Shown here in pieces: positions 56,735 through 64,000 of a DNA stretch of 64,000 nucleotides (positions are counted from its first letter, which is position 1; each line of letters starts with the position of its first letter). A program made the translations under genes and the position numbers. The stretch comes from Anaerozeibacter quisquiliarum (GTDB taxonomy: Bacteria > Bacillota > Clostridia > Christensenellales > Aristaeellaceae), in the NCBI GenBank assembly GCA_051162045.1, contig JBISDI010000018.1. The stretch is one strand, 5' to 3'. Under the pieces are notes generated by a model. The model searched no databases. It saw only the letters and a program-made list of their open reading frames with translations, and was not told the origin of the DNA.

Positions 56735-57633
56735 TGCTGTCCGTATCCGAGTACGCGCGTCTGGTCGAGGCGGCGCTGGATGAGCGCTTCGCCGCCGATC
56801 GGGCCGGCCTCGAGGCCGGCCATGTTCCGCCGCCGCTCAACGAGGCCATGCGCTACAGCCTGCTGGCGGGCGGCAAGCGGCTGCGCCCGGCGATGCTGCT
56901 GGCGGCGGTCGATATGCTGCGCGGCGACCGCGCGGCGGCGATTGCCGCGGCCGGCGCGCTCGAGATGATCCACACCTACTCGCTGATCCATGACGACCTG
57001 CCCGGCATGGACGACGACGACCTCAGGCGCGGCAGACCGACCAGCCACATGGTCTTCGGCGAGGGCCAGGCGATCCTGGCCGGCGACGCGCTGCTGACCG
57101 AGGCGTTCCATTGGATGCTGGAAAACGCGCTTCAATGCCCGGATACGCTGCCGAGGCACGCGCGCGCGATGCGCGAGATCGCGCTGGCCGCGGGCGCGCG
57201 CGGCATGGTGGGCGGACAGTCGATCGACCTCGCGTGCGAGCGCGGGCCGGTAGAGCGGAGCGAGGCGGCGCTCGAATACATTCATGAGCACAAGACCGCC
57301 TGCCTGTTCATCGGCGCGCTGCGCGCCGGCGGACACATTGCGGGCGCGGACGACAGGACGCTCAACGCGCTGACCGATTACGCGCGCGCGTTCGGGTTGA
57401 TGTTCCAGACGGCCGACGACCTGCTCGACGCCGAGGGCGACGAGGCTTCGCTCGGCAAGCGCGTACAAAAAGACGCAGACAAGCTGACCGCGGTTGCGCT
57501 GTACGGGCGCCGCGGCGCGCGGGCGCGGGTGGACGCGCTGATGGCGGAAGCGCTCTTGGCGCTTGGGCCGCTCGGCGCGCGCGCCGACTTTTTCCGCGAC
57601 CTGGTCCAAAGCATGCGTGGCAGAGAAACCTAG
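56734..57633 (+). CDS. ispA: Polyprenyl (farnesyl) diphosphate synthase
   Basis: A 299-residue trans-isoprenyl diphosphate synthase. First Asp-rich motif DDLPGMDDDDLRRG near residues 87-100 and second motif QTADDLLDAEGD near 225-236 bind Mg-diphosphates. GGKRLRPAM is near 46-54. Farnesyl or geranylgeranyl length cannot be told, though clostridial homologs in this position are annotated IspA. ATG 56734 is preferred over GTG 56731 because GGAGG lies seven nt upstream. With dxs downstream it supplies isoprenoids. Confidence 0.94.
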   Translation: MLSVSEYARLVEAALDERFAADRAGLEAGHVPPPLNEAMRYSLLAGGKRLRPAMLLAAVDMLRGDRAAAIAAAGALEMIHTYSLIHDDLPGMDDDDLRRGRPTSHMVFGEGQAILAGDALLTEAFHWMLENALQCPDTLPRHARAMREIALAAGARGMVGGQSIDLACERGPVERSEAALEYIHEHKTACLFIGALRAGGHIAGADDRTLNALTDYARAFGLMFQTADDLLDAEGDEASLGKRVQKDADKLTAVALYGRRGARARVDALMAEALLALGPLGARADFFRDLVQSMRGRET

Positions 57634-57642
57634 GGGGTACAT

Positions 57643-58089
57643 ATGCGCGTACTGAACGAATTGCTCGCCAACCGCGTGCTGTGGGTGGCGGTGGTCGGCT
57701 GGTTTGTGGCGCAGGCGCTCAAGGTGGTCTTCACCTACATCATCGAGCGGCGGTGGGATTTCGGCCGGTTTTTCGGCCTCGGCGGCATGCCCAGCTCCCA
57801 TTCAGCTGTGGTATGCGGCGTGGCGACGGCGGTCGGCATCGCGCGCGGGTTTTATTCGATCGAGTTCACCATGGCGTTCGTGACGGCCTCGGTGGTCATG
57901 ACCGATGCGGCCGGCGTGCGGCGCGCCGCGGGCAAGCAGGCCGTGGTGCTCAACAAAATTGTACAGGATATGGTCGCGGGCGGCCTGAATTTCAGCAATG
58001 AAGCGCTCAAGGAACTGCTGGGGCATACGCCGTTCGAGGTGCTGATGGGCGCGCTGCTGGGCGTGCTGCTGGCCGTGCTGATCATGTAA
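57643..58089 (+). CDS. Divergent PAP2 family (DUF212/YuiD-like) membrane protein
   Basis: A 148-residue membrane protein with four to five hydrophobic segments and the DUF212 phosphatase-like motif GGMPSSHSAVVCGVATAVG near residues 47-65. It also has MTDAAGVRRAAGKQA near 86-100. The PSSHS matches the PAP2 phosphatase core, so it may act on a lipid diphosphate. Its place between ispA and dxs supports an isoprenoid-phosphate link, but this is inference. Confidence 0.9.
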   Translation: MRVLNELLANRVLWVAVVGWFVAQALKVVFTYIIERRWDFGRFFGLGGMPSSHSAVVCGVATAVGIARGFYSIEFTMAFVTASVVMTDAAGVRRAAGKQAVVLNKIVQDMVAGGLNFSNEALKELLGHTPFEVLMGALLGVLLAVLIM

Positions 58090-58100
58090 AAGGGAAAGAA

Positions 58101-59978
58101 ATGCTTACGAACATTCGCACCCCCGAGGACATCAAGGGGCTTACGCCCAAGCAGCGCATAGCGCTTGCGCAGGAGTTGCGCGGGGTCATCATCGAGACGG
58201 TATCGAACAACGGGGGCCACCTGGCCTCGAACCTCGGCATGGTGGAACTGACGATCGCGCTGCATACGGCGCTCAACGCACCCGAGGACAAGCTGGTATT
58301 CGACGTGGGCCATCAGACCTACGCGCACAAGCTGCTGACCGGGCGCTGCGACCGCTTTTTTACGCTTAGGCAGCACGGCGGGATTACCGGGTTTCTGCGC
58401 CCCGACGAGAGCCCCTACGACGTGTGCGCCACCGGCCACGCCTCGAGCGGCATCTCGACCGCGTTGGGGCTGGCGCGCGCGCGCGATCTGATGGGCGCAA
58501 GGCACGCGGTGGCCGTGGTGGTGGGCGACGGCGCGCTGACCGGCGGCATGTGCTACGAGGCGCTCAACGACGCCGGCCAGTCGAAGACGCCGCTCATCGT
58601 GGTGCTCAATGACAACGAGATGTCGATCTCGAAGAACACGGGCGCGCTGTCGGGCTACCTGACGGGTCTTAGGCAGTCGGGGCCCTACCGCAGCGTCAAG
58701 CGCGCGCTGCGGGAGGGGCTTTCGCGCATGCCGCACCTGGGCACGCCGGTGTTGCGGGTACTCACGCGCCTGCGCGACGCGCTCCGGTCGCTGCTGATCG
58801 ACGGCCAGTTCTTCGAGGCGCTGGGCTTTGAATACCAGGGCCCGATCGACGGCCACGACACCGAGCGGCTGATCCGCGTGCTCAGGCGAGCGGTCAAGGC
58901 GCAGCGCCCGGTGCTGGTGCACGTGGTCACCAAGAAGGGGCTGGGCTACGCCTACGCCGAGCAGCGCCCCGACGATTTCCACGGCATCGCGCCCTTCTTC
59001 GTGGACACCGGCCGCCCGGCAAGCGAGGGCGCGGCGGCCTACGGCGCGGTGATGGCGTCGGAGCTCGGCGCAATCGCCGAGCTGGACGCGCGCGTGTGTG
59101 CGGTGACGGCCGCCATGCCCTCGGGCACCGGGCTCACGGCGTTTCAGCAGCGCTTTCCCGAGCGCACGTTCGACGTGGGCATCGCCGAGGCACACGCCGT
59201 GTCGATGGCCGCGGGGCTGGCGCTCGCGGGCATGCGCCCGTTCGTGGCGATTTACTCCACCTTCCTGCAACGCGCCTACGACCAGCTGATTAGCGACGTA
59301 TGCCTGCAAAGGCTGCCGGTGACGCTGCTGATCGACCGCGCCGGGCTGGTGGGCTCGGACGGCGCGACCCATCAGGGCGCGTTCGACCTGTGTTACCTCT
59401 GCGCAATGCCGGGCATGGCGGTGGCCGCGCCGCGCGACGCGCGCGACCTTCGGCGGCTGATGCGGCTGAGCCTGACGCTTGACGGCCCGCTCGCCATCCG
59501 CTACCCGCGCGACGCCTGCGACATGGGGCCGGGCATGCAGGAGCGGACGGCGCTGGCGCTCGGCGAGTGGGAGACGCTGGCCGCCGGGCGCGACGCCGTG
59601 ATCCTGGCGGTCGGGCGCATGGTGGAGACCGCCTTGGCGGTGTCGATCGAGCTGCACGGCAAGGGGCTCGGCGTGGGCGTGGTGGACGCGCGGTTCATCA
59701 AGCCCCTCGATACGGCGATGCTGAAACGGCTGTCTACGGAAGCTTTGCTGCTGGTGACGCTCGAGGAAGGCGTGCTCGCGGGCGGGTTGGGCGCGGCGGT
59801 TTTGCGGCAATTGGCCGACTGGAACGCTCCGGCGCGCGTGATGGCGCTGGGGCTGCCCGACCGCTTCGTCGAGCAGGGCACGGTGGCCGAGCAGCTCGGC
59901 GATTGCGGCCTGACGATGCCCCAAATCGCCGAGGCGATCCGCTCGCGGCTGCAGAAGGATTTGGGCGATGGCGATTAA
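58101..59978 (+). CDS. dxs: 1-Deoxy-D-xylulose-5-phosphate synthase
   Basis: A 625-residue ThDP enzyme that opens the MEP isoprenoid pathway from pyruvate and glyceraldehyde 3-phosphate. Seen are HLASNLGMVELTIALH near residues 40-55, VFDVGHQTYAHKLLTGR near 66-82, and the ThDP loop GDGALTGGMCYEALNDAG near 142-159. The activating Glu is in FDVGIAEAHAV. A GGGAAAG-type site precedes the ATG. Its end overlaps tlyA by 11 nt. Confidence 0.97.
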   Translation: MLTNIRTPEDIKGLTPKQRIALAQELRGVIIETVSNNGGHLASNLGMVELTIALHTALNAPEDKLVFDVGHQTYAHKLLTGRCDRFFTLRQHGGITGFLRPDESPYDVCATGHASSGISTALGLARARDLMGARHAVAVVVGDGALTGGMCYEALNDAGQSKTPLIVVLNDNEMSISKNTGALSGYLTGLRQSGPYRSVKRALREGLSRMPHLGTPVLRVLTRLRDALRSLLIDGQFFEALGFEYQGPIDGHDTERLIRVLRRAVKAQRPVLVHVVTKKGLGYAYAEQRPDDFHGIAPFFVDTGRPASEGAAAYGAVMASELGAIAELDARVCAVTAAMPSGTGLTAFQQRFPERTFDVGIAEAHAVSMAAGLALAGMRPFVAIYSTFLQRAYDQLISDVCLQRLPVTLLIDRAGLVGSDGATHQGAFDLCYLCAMPGMAVAAPRDARDLRRLMRLSLTLDGPLAIRYPRDACDMGPGMQERTALALGEWETLAAGRDAVILAVGRMVETALAVSIELHGKGLGVGVVDARFIKPLDTAMLKRLSTEALLLVTLEEGVLAGGLGAAVLRQLADWNAPARVMALGLPDRFVEQGTVAEQLGDCGLTMPQIAEAIRSRLQKDLGDGD

Positions 59979-60795
59979 GCGCGTGGACGAGGCGCTCGTC
60001 GAGCGCGCTCTGGCCGACTCGATCGCGCATGCGCGGCTGCTGGTGCTCGAGGGCAAGGTGTATCAGGGCGGCGGCAAGGTGGAAAAGGCGTCCGACCGGT
60101 TGAAGCCCGCTCTTCAGCTCGACGTTCGGGACGCGAAGGCCAAGTTCGTCAGCCGGGGCGGGCTCAAGCTCGAGCGGGCGCTCGAGGTGTTCGGCATCGA
60201 CGTGCGCGATAAGGTATGCCTGGACGTGGGTGCTTCCACCGGCGGGTTCACCGACGCGCTGCTTAAAGCCGGCGCGCGCATGGTGTACGCGGTGGACGTG
60301 GGGTTCGGGCTGCTCGACTGGTCGCTCCGGCGCGATCCGCGCGTGGTGGTGATGGAAAAGACCAACGCCCGCGCGCTCACACCCGAGATGTTTGACATCC
60401 GGCCGTCGCTGGGCGCGACCGACGTGTCGTTCATATCGCTCAAGGCGGTGCTGCCGCCGGCGCTCCATGTCCTCGTTGGCAACGGTCGCGCTCCGGGAGA
60501 AGATCGCCGCTTCGTCGCGCTGGTCAAGCCCCAGTTCGAGGCCGCGCGCGAGGACGTGAGCGCGGGCGGCGTGGTGCGCGACCCCGCGGTACACGCAAAG
60601 GTGCTCGAAAGCATCATCGACTTCGCGGCGACTCTCGGCTGGCAGGCCGCGGGGCTCGACTGCTCCCCGGTCACCGGAGCCGAGGGCAACATCGAGTTCC
60701 TGCTCGACCTCGTGCCCGCGCGCGGACTTGAGCGGCCCGACGTGCCCGGCGCGGTCGAGCGCGCGTGGACGATGCACCCGCAAAAAAAGCCGTGA
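59968..60795 (+). CDS. tlyA: TlyA-family rRNA 2'-O-methyltransferase (hemolysin A-like)
   Basis: A 275-residue protein with an N-terminal S4 RNA-binding domain (about 1-60, RVDEALVERALADS) and an FtsJ-type methyltransferase. The SAM loop is LDVGASTGGFTD near residues 88-99, and the catalytic region is MEKTNAR and DVSFISLKAVLPP near 148-157. TlyA methylates ribose of rRNA cytidines. It is placed between dxs and nadK as in many Firmicutes. It overlaps dxs by 11 nt. Confidence 0.94.
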   Translation: MAIKRVDEALVERALADSIAHARLLVLEGKVYQGGGKVEKASDRLKPALQLDVRDAKAKFVSRGGLKLERALEVFGIDVRDKVCLDVGASTGGFTDALLKAGARMVYAVDVGFGLLDWSLRRDPRVVVMEKTNARALTPEMFDIRPSLGATDVSFISLKAVLPPALHVLVGNGRAPGEDRRFVALVKPQFEAAREDVSAGGVVRDPAVHAKVLESIIDFAATLGWQAAGLDCSPVTGAEGNIEFLLDLVPARGLERPDVPGAVERAWTMHPQKKP

Positions 60796-60812
60796 GCGAG
60801 CGCGGTTACCGC

Positions 60813-60842
60813 TTGAATAAATATGCATCTATGATATATAAT
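60813..60842 (+). promoter_or_regulatory. Sigma-A promoter immediately before nadK
   Basis: TTGAAT at 60813-60818, 18-nt spacer and TATAAT at 60837-60842 in a short AT-rich tract. The expected transcript start near 60849 is only about 5 nt before the nadK ATG, so there is no room for a ribosome-binding site on this transcript. Confidence 0.72.
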
Positions 60843-60853
60843 ACATATAAGGT

Positions 60854-61711
60854 ATGGTGAAGGCGTTGGCACAGCGCGTAGGCATCTGGCACAACGACTC
60901 CAAGGAGGGCACGCTGCAAGTGGCGCGCCGCCTGATTTCAATACTCGAGGGTGCGGGGGCGCGCGCGGTCGTGGCCGACCGCTTGGCGGCGGCGCTTGGC
61001 ATGGGGCATCTGGCGGGCAGCTTCGAGGGCTGCGCGTTTTTGTGCGTGCTGGGCGGCGATGGCACGCTGCTGACCGCGGTGGACACGGCGCTTGCGTACG
61101 ACATCCCGCTGATGGGCATCAATATGGGCCGGGTGGGCTACCTGACCGAGATGCCGCCGAGCGAGATGGAGCAGGGGGTTCTGCGCGCGCTTCGCGGCGA
61201 GGGCTTCCTCGACCGGCGCATGCTGCTCGAGGCCACGACTTCCAACGGCCAGCGCGCGCTGGCGCTCAACGACGTGGCGTTTAACCGCGCGGAACGCGCG
61301 GCCGGGGTGCTGCCGATCGAATTCTCGGCGGGCGGACAGATGGTGGACCGGATCGCGGGCGACGGACTGGTCGTGGCCAGCGCCACCGGCTCGACCGCCT
61401 ATTCGCTGTCGGCGGGCGGGCCGCTGGTCGCGCCGGGGCTCGACTGCATCCTGCTGACGCCGATCTGCGCGCACACGCTGCACGTCCGGCCGATGGTGGT
61501 GTCGGCGGGCGAAACGGTCACGGTGCGCGTGCTGGACGAGGCTGAAAACGCGCGCGTGGTGGCCGACGGCTGCAAGCCGCTGACGCTTCCGGCGAATGAC
61601 CCGGTGGTCACGATCCGCAAGGCGCGGGACAGCGTTGCGTTCCTGCGGCTCGAAGCGCGCAATTTTTTTGATTTGATGAGGGAAAAGCTGATCGGCTGGG
61701 TACATTCATGA
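60854..61711 (+). CDS. nadK: NAD kinase
   Basis: A 285-residue NAD kinase making NADP. The phosphate loop LGGDGTLL lies near residues 66-73, and INMGRVGYLTEM near 94-105. ATGSTAYSLSAGGPLVAP, near 172-190, is the family GSTAYxxSAGG motif, followed by PICAHTLHVRP. The ATG at 60854 has no clear Shine-Dalgarno, and a promoter lies just upstream, suggesting leaderless translation or coupling with readthrough from tlyA. Confidence 0.95.
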   Translation: MVKALAQRVGIWHNDSKEGTLQVARRLISILEGAGARAVVADRLAAALGMGHLAGSFEGCAFLCVLGGDGTLLTAVDTALAYDIPLMGINMGRVGYLTEMPPSEMEQGVLRALRGEGFLDRRMLLEATTSNGQRALALNDVAFNRAERAAGVLPIEFSAGGQMVDRIAGDGLVVASATGSTAYSLSAGGPLVAPGLDCILLTPICAHTLHVRPMVVSAGETVTVRVLDEAENARVVADGCKPLTLPANDPVVTIRKARDSVAFLRLEARNFFDLMREKLIGWVHS

Positions 61712-61749
61712 CGGGGGCGCGACCCCCTGGTTTGATAGGAGGGCGCGGT

Positions 61750-62199
61750 ATGAAGTCGGCGCGACACGCCTTGATACTGGAGATCATCGACAGCCGGGAT
61801 GTCGAGACGCAGGAGGAACTGGCCGAACAGCTAAAGCGCCACGGTGTGCGGGTGACGCAGGCCACGGTCTCGCGGGACATCAAGGAACTCAGGCTCCTCA
61901 AGGCGCTCTCGCCGAGCGGCGGCTACAAGTACGCCACCGCCGAACGCGCCGAGCAGGGCGCGGGCGACCGGTTTATCCGCATCTTCTCGGAATCGGTGCT
62001 GTCGGTGGCGTCCAGCGGCCATATGATCGTAATCAAAACGCTGTCGGGGAGCGCCAACGCGGCGGCCGAGGCCGTCGATTCGCTCAAGTGGAGCGAGGTA
62101 CTGGGCACGCTGGCCGGCGACAACACGATTTTTATCATCGCGCGCGAGGGGTGCGACGTTGGATTGCTGGCGGCGAGATTTAAGCAAATGATGCGATGA
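61750..62199 (+). CDS. argR: Arginine repressor ArgR/AhrC
   Basis: A 149-residue ArgR. The N-terminal winged helix has RVTQATVSRDIKELRLLKA near residues 33-51, and the C-terminal oligomerisation and arginine-binding domain has GTLAGDNTIFIIARE near 117-131 (family GTIAGDDTI). It regulates arginine genes and lies between nadK and recN, as is usual in clostridia. The start at 61750 follows GGAGGG, and an upstream ATG lacks family similarity. Confidence 0.95.
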   Translation: MKSARHALILEIIDSRDVETQEELAEQLKRHGVRVTQATVSRDIKELRLLKALSPSGGYKYATAERAEQGAGDRFIRIFSESVLSVASSGHMIVIKTLSGSANAAAEAVDSLKWSEVLGTLAGDNTIFIIAREGCDVGLLAARFKQMMR

Positions 62200-62218
62200 G
62201 GATTGAGGGGAAACAAAG

Positions 62219-63922
62219 GTGCTCTTGGAGATTGCGATTGCAGACATCGCGCTGATCGAGCGGCTGCGGCTTGGGCTGGGGGCGGGGCTCAATGTGCTCA
62301 CCGGCGAGACCGGCGCGGGCAAGTCGATCGTGGTGGACGCGTTATCGCTGGCGCTGGGCGGGCGCGCGGACCGCGAGCTGATCCGCACCGGGGCCGACAA
62401 GGCGCGCGTCGAGGTGCTGTTCGACGTGGCGGACAACCGCGAGGCGCTTAAGCTGCTGGGCGAGATGGGGCTGGAGGCCGAGGACGGGCTGCTGCCGCTT
62501 ACGCGCGAGCTGACGGCGAACGGGCGCAGCGTGTGCCGTGCCTGTGGAAGCGTGGTGCCGCTTAATCAGTTCAAGCAACTGACCGGCCTGCTCGTCGACA
62601 TGCACGGTCAGCACGAGCATCAGCAACTGGCCGATCCCGCGCGGCACCTGAACTACCTCGACGGATACGGGGACGCCGAACATGCCGCGCTGATCGCGCA
62701 GGTGCGCGCGCGCTACGCGGATTTCGCCGCGCTCAGGCGCGAGGCCGAGGCGCTGTCGATCGACGCGAGCGAGCGCGAGCGTCGGCGAGACATGCTGGCG
62801 TTTCAATTGGGTGAAATCGACGCAGTCAAGCCCAAGCGGGGCGAGGAGGAAAAACTCAAGCAAAAGAGCGAGCTCATGAAGAACGCCGAACAGGTGGCGC
62901 AGGGCGTGCAGCGCGCCTACGAGCTGACCTACAAGGGCGGCCGGAGCGCGAGCGCGCAGGAGGCGCTCAAGCGAGCGGCGGAGGCGATGGAACCGATCGC
63001 GCACCTGGACGAGCGTTTTGAAAGGCTCAAGGCGCGCCTGTTCGATCTGTATTACGCAGCCGAGGACGTGGGCTACGAGCTGCAGGATCTGAACGACGGC
63101 CTGGAGTTCGACCCCGCCGAGGCCGACCGCGTGGGCGCGCGTCTGAGCGAACTCAAGCGCATCGCGCGCAAGTACGGGCCGGAATTGGACGACGTGCTGG
63201 CGTTCCGCGAGGACGCCGCGCTTAAGCTTCATGAGCTCGACGGCGGCGACGAGCGGCTCCGGGAGATCGAAAAGGCGCTCTCTGCGAGGGAGCGGGCGCT
63301 CACCGAGGCCTGCGCGCAGTTGAGCGACAGCCGCAGGCGATTGGCCCGGGCGTTCACCGAACGGGTGATGGCGGAGCTCACCGACCTCGGTATGGAGCGC
63401 GCGCGCTTCGAGGTGCAGATTGCGCCGCGCGCTCTCTGTTCAGCCGACGGGCGCGACCAGGTGCAGTTCATGCTGTCGGCCAACCCGGGCGAGCCGGTGA
63501 AGCCGCTGTCGTCGGTGGCCTCGGGGGGCGAGCTGTCGCGGATCATGTTGGCGATGAAGGCCGCCGCCGCCGACAGCGCCGGAGTGGACGCGATGGTATT
63601 CGACGAAATCGACACCGGCGTCAGCGGGCGCATGGCGCAGGTGGTGGGCGAGAAGATGGCCGCGATCGCGCGCAAGCGCCAGGTGATCTGCGTGACGCAC
63701 CTGCCTCAAATCGCGGCGCTGGCCGACCGGCAATACCTGGCGCTCAAGGTCACCGATGACGAGCGTACGACCTCGTCGGTCGAGCTGCTCGACCGCGCGG
63801 GCCGCATAGAGGAACTCAGCCGGCTGGTGGGCGGCGCCGGCGACCCCGCCAGCGGCCGCGCCCACGCCGAGCATCTCCTGACCGCCGCGCAGGCATTGAT
63901 CGAGTCGCTGTCTGAACGGTGA
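62219..63922 (+). CDS. recN: DNA repair protein RecN
   Basis: A 567-residue SMC-like repair ATPase. Walker A is GETGAGKSIVVDAL near residues 29-42, followed by DMHGQHEHQQL near 125-135. Two coiled-coil arms span about 160-370. The signature SVASGGELSRIMLAMK is near 433-448, and Walker B VFDEIDTGVSGRMAQ near 460-474. The GTG start at 62219 follows GAGGGG. It closes the housekeeping run. The next gene (often spoIVB) would lie beyond the window. Confidence 0.96.
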   Translation: MLLEIAIADIALIERLRLGLGAGLNVLTGETGAGKSIVVDALSLALGGRADRELIRTGADKARVEVLFDVADNREALKLLGEMGLEAEDGLLPLTRELTANGRSVCRACGSVVPLNQFKQLTGLLVDMHGQHEHQQLADPARHLNYLDGYGDAEHAALIAQVRARYADFAALRREAEALSIDASERERRRDMLAFQLGEIDAVKPKRGEEEKLKQKSELMKNAEQVAQGVQRAYELTYKGGRSASAQEALKRAAEAMEPIAHLDERFERLKARLFDLYYAAEDVGYELQDLNDGLEFDPAEADRVGARLSELKRIARKYGPELDDVLAFREDAALKLHELDGGDERLREIEKALSARERALTEACAQLSDSRRRLARAFTERVMAELTDLGMERARFEVQIAPRALCSADGRDQVQFMLSANPGEPVKPLSSVASGGELSRIMLAMKAAAADSAGVDAMVFDEIDTGVSGRMAQVVGEKMAAIARKRQVICVTHLPQIAALADRQYLALKVTDDERTTSSVELLDRAGRIEELSRLVGGAGDPASGRAHAEHLLTAAQALIESLSER

Positions 63923-64000
63923 TACCGATCCCAACCATGTCCGCGTAAGCGGTTCGCAGTTTTTCTATTGAGCATAGGCGTTCGCCGAGAAGACGGACGC

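Overview
The window looks like a chromosomal segment of a spore-forming, high-GC member of the Firmicutes, most like a Clostridia lineage. It carries a spoIIIA operon, spoIIP and the usual clostridial order nusB, (tsaD-like), folD, xseA, xseB, ispA, DUF212, dxs, tlyA, nadK, argR, recN. All three ABC solute-binding proteins have Sec signal peptides without a lipobox cysteine. No rRNA, tRNA, CRISPR array or phage module was seen.

Layout. (1) 43-12893, minus strand: one long operon read from a BMP-family binding protein through its ABC transporter, three SIS-domain proteins, two PfkB-like proteins, a BtpA/SgcQ-family protein, a small membrane protein and an MFS permease. A divergent DeoR-family regulator (13376-14125) faces it. 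This looks like an uncharacterised pathway for importing and breaking down a sugar or nucleoside. (2) 14126-15171: a YaiI/YqxD gene with its own promoter, then a decayed IS256-type transposase. (3) 15172-26493, plus strand: a second catabolic operon with an acetolactate-synthase-like TPP enzyme, a Gfo/Idh/MocA dehydrogenase, an RpiB-like isomerase, an IclR regulator, a two-subunit transketolase, a CoA-acylating aldehyde dehydrogenase and an RbsABC-type transporter. It resembles inositol catabolism but lacks iolB, iolC, iolE and iolJ. (4) 26702-35842: a GntR regulator plus L-cysteine desulfidase (cyuA-like) on the minus strand, divergent from a LIV-type amino-acid transporter operon that continues into DhaK, DhaL and a probable ATC hydrolase. 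(5) 35843-37212: hairpins, a histidine-kinase relic overlapping an rpiB-like gene, and a four-copy 46-bp tandem repeat. (6) 37213-41334, minus: spoIIP, and a DprA-like gene translationally coupled to ppk1. (7) 41480-46442, plus: DUF1858 protein, three DnaA boxes, ferritin-like protein, phosphoglucomutase, a secreted caspase-like protein with Ig-like domains, and a small membrane protein. (8) 46587-51362: spoIIIAA to spoIIIAH, including a 53-residue product at the spoIIIAF position, interrupted by palindromic intergenic elements. (9) 51427-63922: asp23, amaP, nusB and the isoprenoid, folate, NAD and DNA-repair genes listed above.

The first 35 kb is accessory carbon and amino-acid catabolism in four transport-linked units, each with its own regulator family (DeoR, IclR, GntR). 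The rest is core sporulation and housekeeping, tightly packed with ATGA or GTGA overlaps. In all three ABC operons the binding-protein gene is followed by a strong hairpin, which would let the binding protein be made in excess over the membrane components.
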